Notes under the pieces: generated by a model | What the model was told of the DNA's origin: nothing | Database searches by the model: none | Seen by the model: the letters and a program-made list of their open reading frames with translations, nothing else | Shown here: piece by piece, positions 34,655-47,400 of the stretch | Layout: each line of letters opens with the position of its first letter | How positions within the stretch are numbered: position 1 is the stretch's first letter | Assembly: GCA_038496445.1 (NCBI GenBank) | Contig: JALMLS010000516.1 | Location: forward strand, 372,001-436,000 | DNA from: Trichosphaerium sp. ATCC 40318 | Taxonomy: Eukaryota > Discosea > Flabellinia > Trichosidae | Reading direction: 5' to 3' | DNA length: 64,000 nucleotides | Program-made: the position numbers and the translations under genes

Positions 34655-37600
34655 ATGGCGTTACCCAGCACGAGAGATAGGCTCTCTACCCTTACTACGC
34701 CACGTCCTAGATCGGCCACTGGATCCCACAATGACGTGCTCGTAAGCTTGATGCAAAGGAATCAACGCTTTTGTTAACAGTTTTACCAGATGTTGGATAT
34801 TCGTCGCCTACTACAACGTCTACGCTCCCCACTGGCTGGGTTGAAGGCAATGGATCGAAATGTTGATTTTAAAAAGTATAAGCAGTGTTTCGTTGGTAAG
34901 GACCTCGTTGAGTGGGTACAAAGGGAGCTAGAGTTCCAAGAGCGCGAAGAGGCACGAGAATGGTGTCAAGTATTTTTAAAAGACAAAGGAGTATTAGAGG
35001 TATGCGTGTCATGGCGTATCAGGCATTTGTAGAACGGTTGACGTGTTAACCAAACATACAGGCTGTAAATCAAAAGGCCACAAGCTCGAGTGAACTTCTC
35101 GACGACTCTGAAGCGTTTTACGTGTTTGTAGACAACGAAAAGACGGACAAAAAGAAAAAAAAGCTTTCTTCCAAGACACCCGCCAAACATCAGAATTCAG
35201 ATGCCATGTCTAACACCATGCGAATGATGGAGATTACAAACCTCAAGGAAATGTTAGAGGAACAGCTGTTCAAGCAGCAAAAAGAGACACTAAAAATTGT
35301 TACCCGTTTTGTTAAGCGTATCAAAGTACCCGCAACACGAAGGAAAACAAAGGCTCCACAGGTAGGAATTCCATCTGATTTTTTTTAACCTCATATCTCA
35401 CATGCCTTTTGATTTACACCTACTGCACGTGTAGGTTGAATTACTTTGTATTGGTGTCAGGCTAAACAGATTGCGCATACATCGAGTCAAGTACGAACAA
35501 GGCAACGGCACGTTTAGGATACGGCAAACATGGCCAGCAGAGGACTTGAACATGGTGGATATAGACGAGGACTCAGTGCGTAACACATGGTCGTACCAAG
35601 TGCTTAATCGTCTCACTTTTACAAAAAGGAAACAGGGTTTATATTGGGTTTCGATAAACCTAACGTCTTCGATGCTTTGAGCGGCCGCGATCGCAACCAG
35701 CTTCTATATAGATTGTTGCAGTCGTATCAAGCATATCACGGCACTTTGCCACAGACCAACCTGGATATCCTTCAGTTGAAACTGATGCTTGGAGACAGCA
35801 CAACAACTGATATTATGAGCCCTGAAATTGAAAAGCAGTTGGAAGATTTGCTTAACAGTGCACAGAGGAGCGCTCACGACATTAACGCGTTCACTGATCA
35901 CTTGACAAACCAGCTACAAGTACTTGAGAAAAAGAATGTGGAGGATCTGATAAACGCTCACCAAGACATCAACAAGATCATGAAGCAACTCAAAAAGACC
36001 AAGAGGTCACTCAATTCGTGCAAATCCATGCTTACAAAAGACAGTCAAATGCTTACTGTAAGTCATTTCTTAGGACACTATCTTTTTTTTTTTTGTTCAA
36101 CATGTAATTTTAACGTTTGGGTGTAGAGCATTTCGAAGGATGTGACTCAGATAGAAATGAGAAATAGTAAGATGAAAATCGTTACACAAAATCATCAAGA
36201 GCTATACAAAGAACTATCTGACCTTATTGTACGCACGCTTATTGGTTAACGATACTACTGGCCTGTAGTTATTATTAACGTAAAGGGTGACTGACATTCT
36301 TTGATAGGAGCAGATCGAACTGGATGATACAGTGCTCACAACACTGCAAAAAGGTTCATTGTCAAAACCCGACGGCATTGCCCGCGTTATAGTTGCAGCA
36401 GAAGCGCTTGTGAGGTCTCTGAAGGCGCCGTTGAAACCTGGATACGATAAGTTATTGGCAGTAATGCACGTCTTTTGAAACTAAATGTTTGATGGTTGCA
36501 ATTAACGGCTTATTGTTAGGGAGCAACGGAAAGACTTTAAACGAATCAGGACACTGTTTTCTATGCGGTTTTGTGAATTCATTGACGTACTATTTCTAGA
36601 CTTGACAAAGAAAGTGTTGCAGTTAAAGAAACCTCTTTATGCACTTCAAAACCACAAGTACTTGTCCCAAATGTTAAAAGTTGGCGTTGCAGCTAATACT
36701 ATGTGGCTCTAGATCACTTGTACTCGGTCATCTTCGCATATACATTCCGCTAGTACACTGGATGAAAGACATCTTTAAAGAAACAGGACAAAAGGCCTCA
36801 AACACGGGAGATGTGTCTGAACTGCCTGTTTATCAAAAAATATATAACGTACGTCGTATTACTCGCTGGTTTTTTTATTTTAGGGATTGGTTATTTTAAT
36901 ATTTTTACCTACAGAGCTACTTGGAAAAGGTAGCCGCACTGTACGCCAAAAATCTACAATACTACTTTAAATCTTCTCGACGCCGCATCCTCCATGAGCG
37001 TGGGCGTAGAGGTGCGCACTTGTTACTACACTAGATGAGATGTGGTAAACGTTTCCCCTAATGCGTGGCTTTAGTTACTTTTAATCATGAGAATGTTTTG
37101 AGAAAAGGACATGAGGCGTCTGCAGCATTGAAGCGCAATGTAAAAAATATCAACCGAAACATTAACTTTACGAACGCCAAGAAATTCTTACACAGCAATC
37201 CACGGGGTGGTGGCGGCGTTAAAGCGTTTGATGACGATATTGACATGCTCGATGACTCTGAAGAAGAGTCGCTTGAAATGACAGAAACCAACATGGAAGG
37301 TTCTGATGAGGAGATACTCGATGGTGTATTTACGGACGGTCTCAAAATCACTATATCAAATGCGTACGCGGAAGCGTACAGAATAGTGCTGCCGATAATT
37401 TTGGATGAGCAACAGTTCATACAAGACTTCTTTAGGCTCAACGACGAGTACGGACATTTTGTCTTCTCTTTTGTTCGGCACTAATGTAAACGCAGTGAGG
37501 CTACTGCGTTCTTAAAGACGCTGTTTGACAGTGAACACGAAAAAGAACAGCAAGAAGAGGAAGTCAAAGAAAAGGCTAAGGGACCTAAAGGGTTTCGTAC

Positions 37601-38913
37601 AGAAATGAGTAATCTCATGCACAAAGCATACAAATTTGATCCATAGTGCGTCTTTGTTATTCATCTTGACTACGATTTATCAAAACTAATCACGAGGTCT
37701 ATAGTAACTGTGTCACACTCATTGTTGAGACAAGAACGGCGCTTAATAAGTATAAAGATAAGAGCACATTTATCTGTGGTCTATTGGAGGATGGTCAAAC
37801 TCAGCTGAGCGACATGTTCAACGTTTTCATTGAGAAGCAGAAGAAACACATAGATTCAACGCATTTGCGGCCCAAAGTTGTTGGCATTACCCACCACGTT
37901 CGCAAATATCCAGTACGTCCGTTTTTTTAAAAAGAAAGTTGTGTCTCGTGCTAATCTCTCGGTGTGTTCAAACAGGAATTTGTCAAGAAGATGGAGGAGA
38001 CAGGCGGTGGTGATCATCCAATAATGGAGGCCACTTATGACGCAATCACCAAGACCCTATTTTCGTGGATTAGGCAACTGCATCAGTCTGATAGTTATGC
38101 AAATGAAGTCATTCGATTTGGTACTGCTTCCGTTTTATACAATGTTTAGAAATTTTTTGAGCGTTTAGCCAATTACTTTTGTTCTTTGTGCTCGTTGCCC
38201 CGTTCTAAATCAAGTTCTACCCCTTGTAGAAAACTTTCACTATTTTTACAAAACAATGTCGGCATCGTTTGGCAATATAGACTTTATAAAACGCCACGTT
38301 GCGCTAGCAAAGAAGGAATATCAACAAAGCATGGAAAACTACGTTCATCTTCTTGTTCACAAACGGTGGCAGCCTTTGATGGACTTTTTCGACAAGGTCG
38401 ACGATCTCCTCACCACTGTAAAGCCGGAAAATATACAATTTCAAACGAGCCAAGGGTTGACAAATGCACAATTGACAAAGCTCATTCACAAAAACACTTT
38501 AGAATTGGTACGTTAACCCTATTTTTTTTTTTTGCACTCGGTCCGTTTTCTGATGAATTCTCTACTAGTTTGAAGAGGGCCTCTACAAAGAATACAAGCG
38601 TATTCGACGGGGTTTGTCTGATGAGGAAGGACTGATACCGCAGATTTGGAGCATGTTAAAGGTATAAAACTAATTACCACAATTTTTTGTGCCTAACTAT
38701 TTGAACAAGGCATACCTATTGCAAAAGTACACGCACATTGAATTGTTAACTACCAAGTGTTACAAAAGTCAGACGTTGAACTTTACTTCGGACCAACTGA
38801 AAGCTCTTTATGCTTCGGTACAGAGCAAGTATGAGTCCAAGCTCTCAAAGAGAGGGAACAGAAAGGAAGATACGGAGTTTGACGATTTAGACACACTGGA
38901 AGGGTCTAGTTAA
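34655..38913 (+). CDS. Exocyst subunit Sec3/EXOC1 with an N-terminal DEP domain
   Basis: Exocyst tethers secretory vesicles to the plasma membrane; Sec3 binds PI(4,5)P2. After MALPSTRDRLSTLTTPRPRS comes a DEP domain (IRRLLQRLRSPLAGLKAMDR, YKQCFVGKDLVEWVQ, REEAREWCQVFLKDKGVLEA, SEAFYVFVD), a basic/coiled region (LKEMLEEQLFKQQKETLKIV), then the Sec3 PH-like domain (VELLCIGVRLNRLRIHRVKY, IRQTWPAEDLNMVDIDEDS, FILGFDKPNVFDAL). The coiled coil (INAFTDHLTNQLQVLEKKNV) and the rod follow (GIARVIVAAEALVRSLKAPL, DFKRIRTLFSMRFCEFIDVL, LVHWMKDIFKETG), with the C-terminal CATCHR part (FVKKMEETGGGDHPIMEATY, KYESKLSKRGNRK) to the stop at 38911-38913. Junctions between DEP and PH keep the frame, so this is one gene. 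Sec3 with DEP is unusual to my knowledge. Confidence 0.88.
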
Positions 38914-39134
38914 CCGGTCTAGCTCTATCTATGACAGCACTCCGGTTTTCAACAAATTACCAAAATGAAAATTGCACGTGATTTAATGGAATATTTGTAG
39001 ATTAAAGACTTTGTTTTTTGTGGATTGTTTCTTATTTGTACAGTGGCGCCAGTGTCGGTCGATTATGATTAAATTAGTGTTACGGGTATGGTTTCTAAGG
39101 TTTCTAGAAGTTTTTTTTTTTGTGTTGTACTGTG

Positions 39135-41118
39135 TTAGGTGTTTTTCGGTTCCTCCTCGATAGACAGATTCAAAGCTGTCCGCGTGAGGCTTGCAAAGTT
39201 TTTCGCATAGTGGTGCGTCTTCTTTTTCTTTTGTTGCGATAAAAAGTCTATAATGCCAAATGAACAAATCACCGCCTTGCCACTACCTTCTTTCTTCACT
39301 GCAGATACATTTTTCCACGGTTGTTCGTGGACTTTTGAAGCATTTTTTATATTTTTTAGAGTTTGTGAGTGTTTGCGTTTGATCTTTGTGCATTGCTTTG
39401 AATTCAGTTTGGGGATACTTCGGCTTGATGATTCTACAAAAAATAACATGCCTGATCCTCGCCGTGAAAAGTCCGAGTCACTGGTGGACTGCTGAATTTT
39501 GTTTCCGCCTTGAGCATCGCTGCTCTTTAGCGCAATCATGAATGCATAATCGTCAATTTGGTTGTCGATTAGGAACTATCATTAAACGAGTTAGATGACA
39601 CTGTCTTAGATACAAAAAAAAGGGTGCACGTACCTGTGTATCGCTGTGCATTTGTTTCAGAAATTGATCACGCGCATCGCCGTCTGCTAAGTCTACAAGG
39701 CAGCCTGACACGTTTTTTGGTGTAACTGCACTGAACTTTGGTGATCCTTTGTCACTTGGTGTATTACAGGCTGTTGGCCAGTTGCTGTTATAAGGTAAAT
39801 TACTAAATGCTGGCCACGATTGCGACGCCTGTTAAGTAACCTCGTTAGAACAAATTGGCTTTTGTTGAATAATTGTTGCCCAGGAGTGGCAGGTTGTTGT
39901 GTAAAGTACCTTGAGAAAGTATAGATCGGAAATGTTTCCGTGCAATCTATTCTGAGTGACTATCAAGTATTTCTTGGTGGTAGACGTGGCGCCGTGTCTC
40001 CTCTTTAATTCGTAAAAACCAAGGATCTTTGTCAATAAAGCGTTTGGATGTAGTATTATGTGCTATACAAGAAGTGGCATTAGTACACACGTGACTGTGT
40101 CATTTGGCGAGAGTTGCGCACCTCATAGTATGGTACTAAAACGTTTAACAGAATTTTTCCTTGTGAAGGTTTGATCGTTTGCAGCACGTACTTTCCATTT
40201 TTGGAGAAGATAAACTTTGTGTGGTCCTTGGCACCGCCCAGCTTGTTAAACGTGCGTGCAGACCATTCTTCCTACACACCATTGGCACAGAAAAAAAAAA
40301 AAAAAAAAAAAGAAGCAAAAATGGCAAGCAATGATAATAATAGATCACAACTTCAAACGTACGAGAAAGTCGTGGTCATCTATCTGTGCCCGTTGTCTTA
40401 TGTGTCTAAACACTTTTGGTGCATGGTTGGTAACAGTTGAGCTCTTATCGTCCCCAGTTCTGGACAAATTGTAAGCTTGTGTAATTGGTTGGAAAAATCT
40501 GGAAGCATTTTTGCACACTTGTTTGTACTTACTTTGATATCTTGTAAATGCGCTTGTCCAGAAAATGATTGATATCTGGGCTTGACGATTCCTCATTATC
40601 CTCGCTGTTCATTTCATTGACAATCTGCAGATAAAGAAACGAGGGTAAGTGACTGTGGGTGTGCCATGTAATAAGGCCAAGTATACATAGTGTGTACTGC
40701 ATTGCGTACCGACGTGCGCAAGGCAAGGATGGCGTCTACTACTTTTTGTTCCAGGTCCGTGGTTGATATGGACGTGGCGCTTGCTACCCCAGGCTAAATC
40801 GCAAGTTACATTTAAGGTTGACACTAAAAAAATGTCTCAAACCTTTCTCAGACTGCTTTTTAGTGGTCGGCTTGGACTATCTAGCGGAGTTGACGCAGTA
40901 AGTGAATCAGTAGTGTCCATTTCAGCTTTTGTGTGCTGCGTTTGGATGGAATCAGTGTTGGCCTTTGACCCTGTTGAGCATGAATTCGAGTCTGAACTTG
41001 CAATTAATGCGTCAGGAGTCTTTTTTCTTCTCTTAGCATTGCTTGAAGCTCTTTGTTTCGGTTTTGATTTAGCGTGCAGTTGTTGGTCGGATGGGGGCAC
41101 ATCTGTGCGCGTTGTCAT
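39135..41118 (-). CDS. Phosphatidylinositol phosphate kinase (PIP kinase), divergent
   Basis: PIP kinases make PI(4,5)P2, PI(3,5)P2 or similar lipids. The N-terminus (MTTRTDVPPSDQQL from 41118) is a long Ser/Thr/Lys-rich low-complexity stretch. Core pieces: FIFSKNGKYVLQTIKPSQGK (ATP-binding Lys region), ILLNVLVPYYE, HPNALLTKILGFYELKRRHG, KKYLIVTQNRL, ISDLYFLKASQSW, GCLVDLADGDARDQFLKQMH, IDDYAFMIAL (family: MDYSLLLG) and AVICSFGIIDFLSQ (family: GIIDxL with catalytic Asp). The DLKGS motif is changed to FLKAS, and the loop that sets substrate choice is replaced by other sequence. Stop at 39135-39137. Exact exon limits near 39840-40300 are uncertain. The start faces BLTP1 across about 330 bases. 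Confidence 0.72.
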
Positions 41119-41449
41119 ACAGTCCGCGCCTAGTTTGGGTTTGTACGAAAACACCGCAAAATATAAAATATAGGTAGTTCTAGAGCTCTCTAACTAAAAT
41201 ACGTTCATAACGCTCGCAAAAGTGAGGATTTTATTGAACAATTGACTTACTCATACACCGTTCGATCAGACGCGCGGAGTGTATTGCACCTCCATCAAAT
41301 GTCACGTTATGGGTTAGAGAAAAAAGTTGAAATTTCTCTTTAAGTTGCGCCTGCTCTAACTGTAATTTGTAACGCTTTTTTGTTTTAGACTGGTAGTTTG
41401 CATTGGCGTACTTGTAATAACAAGTTACACGCAAAGCGTGGCTAAAATC
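41119..41449. promoter_or_regulatory. Divergent promoter, PIP kinase / BLTP1
   Basis: 331 bases between opposite start codons; a short minus-strand frame (41231-41434) has no recognisable features. Two GAGCTC/GAACG-like patches but no clear motif. Confidence 0.35.
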
Positions 41450-44400
41450 ATGAGTCTTGCTTTGTTTATTACAGGCTTGGTGCTCATGTTAATAACAGTC
41501 ATTGTTTCAGTGTTTCTGTGGGCATCAGTGCTCGGCTATATTACTTCTACGCTGTTACGGTGGCTGTGGGTTAAAAACGGACAATACATCAATATAAGTG
41601 CGTAGTATGTGGTATTCTATTGGTTTATGACGTATTAGGTGCTATCAGGCATGTAAATCGACAAATGACAATCCCTTTTTTTTTGTTTTGTAACGTTACG
41701 CCCTATCTGACACCTCGAAAGCTTGTCGCCTCTAGGTGGTACATTACAGTTCAGAGGACTTACGTATGCCACGCAAGATGCTATGTTGCGTGTAGTGGAT
41801 GGCTCGATAACTGTGCGTTGGTGGGTGCGTGAGGCAAGACTCAAATCAACTGTACGTGTGGTTAGCGTGTATGCTCGCTCATTGTTTTTTGTTTTCCCCA
41901 GTCTCGTTTTGCTGTGGCTCTCAATGGCGTAGAGTACTACATGTACAATGCAACGGGGAGGTATGCCGAGGTAAACGCCAAAGTCCGGCAAATGGGACGA
42001 GCTACCAAACCGACTAGAAACGCGGATGGTAACCACGGTTTAAAGCACGACGGCACGTTGGACACAGACACTGAAATAGAGCTGGATGCAACCCAAAGTT
42101 TACTGGACGAGGGTGATGATGGCACTGGTGCGCCTCTGCCTTCGAACTATGTAAGGCCGTGGTACATGACATTCGCACCTACAATTCATGTTATAGTGAA
42201 CAGCGGAGCGATTGTCATTGGAAATCCAGCTCTTCCAAACGTACTTCAAATCAAGTTCAAGAAAGCAAACGGTCGGTATGGCGTTAAGGATGCTACATAC
42301 CCAGTGCTGGATTACTACCAAACAACATACTCTTTTACGTTGGAAAAGGCAGCCATCCGTTGTTATCCCAACTTGGACGCTGCACAGCTTCGATCCGCTT
42401 CTCAATACACGCTAACAACGGCTGTTGATGCCAGTGCTGTATGGCAATCCTTCAAACTGATTTACAAAGATCTCAAATTTCAATTTTTGGATTGGAGTCC
42501 GGACATACTCGATCAAGAACCCAACATTGAGCAACCTCGTGACCATGAGGAATATGCAACTGATCCACACTTCCTAGACTGTCCACGGCTCCAAATAGTG
42601 GCTGCATTCGACAACCCAGGCCCACAACAGCAGTCTCACAAGTACGATCCTACGACAGCTCCACTGTGGCACGTCAACATTGAGAGTGCTGCAGACACAA
42701 CTATAATTTATGGTCCGTGGGCTGATAGACAACGTTCCATGATTACAAAATTCTTCTTCCCGCCGACGTGGTCGTCTAAGGCGCCATATAAGTTCAAATC
42801 AGGTGCACCCAGACCGTTTGCAACCTATCACTTCAAATGGTACGTATGTGTCAAATCAGTTGAAATGAAAATCCAAGATTGAATGATTGAGGTACCCCTG
42901 GTAATATTAAAAATTCTTTTTTTACTGTAGGACATTTCGCGTTGGCACTGATTTATGTTTAACCATGCCTTTTCGGCAGGCTTTAGAAGACGCTTTTACT
43001 GAAGAACACGTTGGGACTTTAACGCTAAAGCTGAAGGAACCAAAGCTTCAGTATTTTCAAGTATGGCTTTTTATCGTGTGTAATCACCACAGTCAGCACT
43101 GCATTGTATTCGCGTATTGCCGGTTATTAATGCCATCTTTAGGAATTGGAGGCAATGGATGCTGCTCCGTTGAACACTAAAATCAGTTTGGAGTCGCAAG
43201 AGGCATCTATATCTTCATCTGCAGGCGACTTCGTCTTTGGGACCGCAAAAAAGTTTAAGGTGCCAGCATCATTTTAACTTAGATTGCAAGCGTACTAACA
43301 CTCAAAAAAGTTTGCGTGGTCGATGGTGTCTCCGTTAGTATGGAATCATGTCCATGAATGGACTTTTAATGTCAAGTATGCTTTACTAATTTTTGTCACG
43401 TGTATTGAACGCCCAGTCTCGCTTTTCTGCACTGCTCATTTTTTTTGCATTGTAGGTTGATGAGCGCTACCTTGACACCCCTCGCAGATCATACAGCCCT
43501 GATATCCGATTTATTGAGTGATTGGTTTGTTGGCGACGCTACGGAGTTGTCAAAATTTGTGCCAGTCGTATACAAGTTCAACTTTAGTCTCTTGAAGGGT
43601 TGCTCTGTTTATCTAAATGTAAATGATGAGAACATTATTGACGACCACTTGGTATCATCCAAGAAGAATGGTTAGTGTTTTTGGTTGTGGTAATTGAGAA
43701 TTATAACTTTTTGTGTGTAGACTACCTCCTGCTTCAAACCAACAAAATAAGCGTTCAATTGTCCATGGATTCTACAGCCTATCGACCAACTCAAAAATTT
43801 GTACAGTTCTCTTTAAAGGTAAGCGTTGCATGTGTCTTCAACGCGCTAAGCTGGTCGTTCTGTAGCAAGCTGGTTTCAAGGTGAACACGTTGTTTTCGCA
43901 GTCCAGCCTCATACACTCGCATATTCATCAAGATCACCAACTCTATGGTGTTCCGTTCGTAGAGTGCGATGCCAAAGGCATAGTAAGCGGTGTATACAAT
44001 TACTTTTCTCAAGGCACGAGTTTTTGCTTTTTGGTTGAAAATCAGTCTCTAATAATATGCACAGTTGATGTACAAAATGTAAATACAATGGGTAAGTACG
44101 CTCACGTGTACACAAACTTTTAGGTGATTTTTTTTAACCTGTTGCACTACAGATTTAGATGTGACAGCAAGCAAAGTGTCAATTACACTTTTCGGCTTTG
44201 TCCTTCCTGCTCTAATGAATTTGTGGCAAAACTATTTTGGATCACACAAGAGGTTCCTCAGCATGGATGATTGGCGCAATGGCAAACCCCGACCTACCCC
44301 TCCAAGTAGCCCATCTAACAACTTCGAGCTGAATTTAGCACTTGATATTGATGAGCCGTCTGTGGTGTTGCCAGAGCGTCTATATTCGATGGAAACAGTT

Positions 44401-47400
44401 GGCGTGCTCCGAAGCAATGCAGTTAAAGTCAGCATACGAAGCGCACTACACTATTTGAGAACGCACAGCTGTTTTAACATTTGCTTTAATGCTAACCCAT
44501 ATTTTAGGATTGTCGGTTGCGAGTGCACCAATACGCGCTACACTACCAGGTTGTGGGACTGTATCTGGATGGTTTGACGTTACCAAATCATTTTTGCTTG
44601 TTAATGGTGAGTAGAAAAATACAGTACCCCCTGTTACTGTGTGAGGGTTTTTTTATTTCACTAATGTGCCACTGTAGATACACGTTTTGAGATGAACTGG
44701 TTGTACGGTCCTTCTGGCGAAAATTATAAAGAGGAGTACCTCATTGCAGTTGGCGCTGGCGAGGGTCACATAGTTCTACCGCAACTTACATTTGTATTAA
44801 ACTGGGCAACGCACTTTTTTCATCATTTCTTTAATGAAGACAGCTTGATTACTTCACCCAACGATGATGAAGAGGATCTATTCTACCGCATCATTGAGGT
44901 CCGATTGAACGCAATTTCGCTCAATATATGGGGGCAAGAGTCCTTGATAAACGTTTGTATTGGCGATGGATTGAAGCTAGTCTACGATGGATTGCACGAC
45001 CAGAACCTATACAATGAAAAACTCTCTTTTTGGCTTCCAGGTGCGTTATAAACCCACCCAGTAGTAATTAATCTCAAAGCCTTGGCTAATACCTATTGAT
45101 TTGTCAGACGTTGACGCGAAAGTACTACTCCCTTCTAAATTAGTGGCTACACAGGAAGCTCAAGAAAACTTGCGGATACCATCACAAAAGGTAACATACA
45201 GAATGTGTGCAAACACAACCAATAACACATTTTTCTTTTTTTTTAGCGTTTGGGATCGGAATGGATTAAGATAGGTGGCGTTAGTGTAAAGAAGCTACAG
45301 TTGTTTTATTATTTCAAACGACCAGGCTTAAAAGCAAAGGCGAAAAAGCAATGGGATTTTCTTAAACAGGAAGACGCTGACACGAAGCGAATACCTTTCC
45401 TGTGGGATGGCACGTGCACCATTTCGAACAGTACACGTGATAACTTTTCAGTATAGAGTCAATGACACGCGACCAATCTTTGCACTTCACCAGAGCGTCT
45501 AGTTTCACCCACTATGTCCAACCTAATGTCCCACAGTCCGCTCAGACTAATGCCCCCAGTGTTCATGACATTGAGCTTTCATTGACCCGCTTAAACATAC
45601 CATATAATGTGTACGTTGTCTTACTTGGCTCTACGTATGCTTACTATATTTTTAATGTGTAGACATAGCACAGATGAACGAGGTGATATTGGAAGCAACC
45701 ACTTGTCAGCAACCATCAACAAGCAAAATTCGTCTGATGAAAGGTCACTCCTCTTGTAGTACCTGGTGTTGTTAACATATTTTTTTTTTTTAGATCGGAG
45801 AGTGATTCGTCATCTTACGCAACACCCAGATCTACATTTTCGTTTATATCAACTGCGCTCGATTCTGATAACGAGCTTCTCTCAGATGATATGATAAACA
45901 GCAAACCATTCACATTGCCACATCTCCGTACGTTTTGTTTTGGTTTGTTAGTAGAGCAAGGATGGTGTTCTAGATCTACCTTTTTTTTTGACATACTTTT
46001 TAGGCAAAGTATTTACGCCCATTTATATGACTGCTTACTAAAACTCCGTGCGTTACTAAATGATCTAAGTGAAAGGTATCTTACATTTCGACTCAGTAGG
46101 TTACGCCCATTGGACCGTTGCCTCAAATTTCGAGTCTAGATCAGTTCGAATTGCGCAATGATAGAGAAGTCAACATTGGCATACCTAAGAGTTTCAAACG
46201 GTTTGCACACCCTCCTTTTGTTAAGATCCACACTGCGACAGCTACTGGGGCTGCATTCGATGAGTCTCAAGGAGACAAACCAGTTTCACCTTCAGCGCGG
46301 ACGCGCAAACCGCGCACCAAGAGCACTAATCCAACCACTGAAGCAACAACAAATAACAAGCAAGGGACTCTTGTAGTTACAATTGGACAAGTTGTCGGTG
46401 TGGAGCTAACGAATTGGTGTGTGTGGGCATTTCGCTTGCAACTTATATCCTTCTACGAGCGTCACAATTCCGTTGAATCGTTACTGGATGCGCTACAGCT
46501 GCGAACAATTGCAAACAAACTAGAGTCTTACAAATGGCCTTATTCCACGCTTAAAATGGATGTAATAGTGCCTGGTACTGAAGTGCTAAATGGATGGTCT
46601 TGTTTATTCAATTTAGGCGTTAACATCACCCTTAAGCACCCTTCGAAAACTCCTATTCACGTGCTAGTTGCCACACTCTCCATAGGCCACACGCGAATAA
46701 AATTAATAGATACAGGTAGGCATCATCTTTTATCGCAGCACAAAAAATGCAGTGAATTGCGCATACGTGTGATAACACGTGTTAGATAAACATTTTCCAC
46801 CACCTACATTCAAAGATGCGAAGGATAAGCAAACGCTATTTAACGGCGGTGTTGGAGGAGCCACAACGCAGCGCGACTCTATCGATGTCCATCTAGAAGT
46901 GTCAGGCGCCAAGTTTTCGATTCATAGAGCATCGTTAGAATCTACAACTAGCTGCGCTTTGGTTACCCTCGCAGCCAACACGTCCTTTTTGAAGATATCA
47001 GGTCGATCACTTGCTAGAGCATCTACAGCCATAGCAAAATCTTCAAAGCCAGCACAATTAGCTGTCAATGGTTTCGTAGGAAAAGTTACAAGCATGATTG
47101 GGCAGGATCTAGACTTGGGCATAGTCGAAATGGCCTTTAACTTAGTAGCGAACACCAAATTACTATTTGCTGTGCGTCTTTACCTATTAAATTAACAAAC
47201 AAGGCGATGCACCACGTTAACGCTAGTGTGACAGGACATAGACGAGTTTTCATACCTAAGCACATGTGAGGCTCAGATTGTTGTCGCTTCCTTGCTCCAG
47301 GCTGTAGCCAACTACCCGGCGGATAAAGTATTTCTTAGTGACGTGCAAACTTCATACATTCAGGATGTGGAACTACACACTGATATTATTGGAGAACGCG

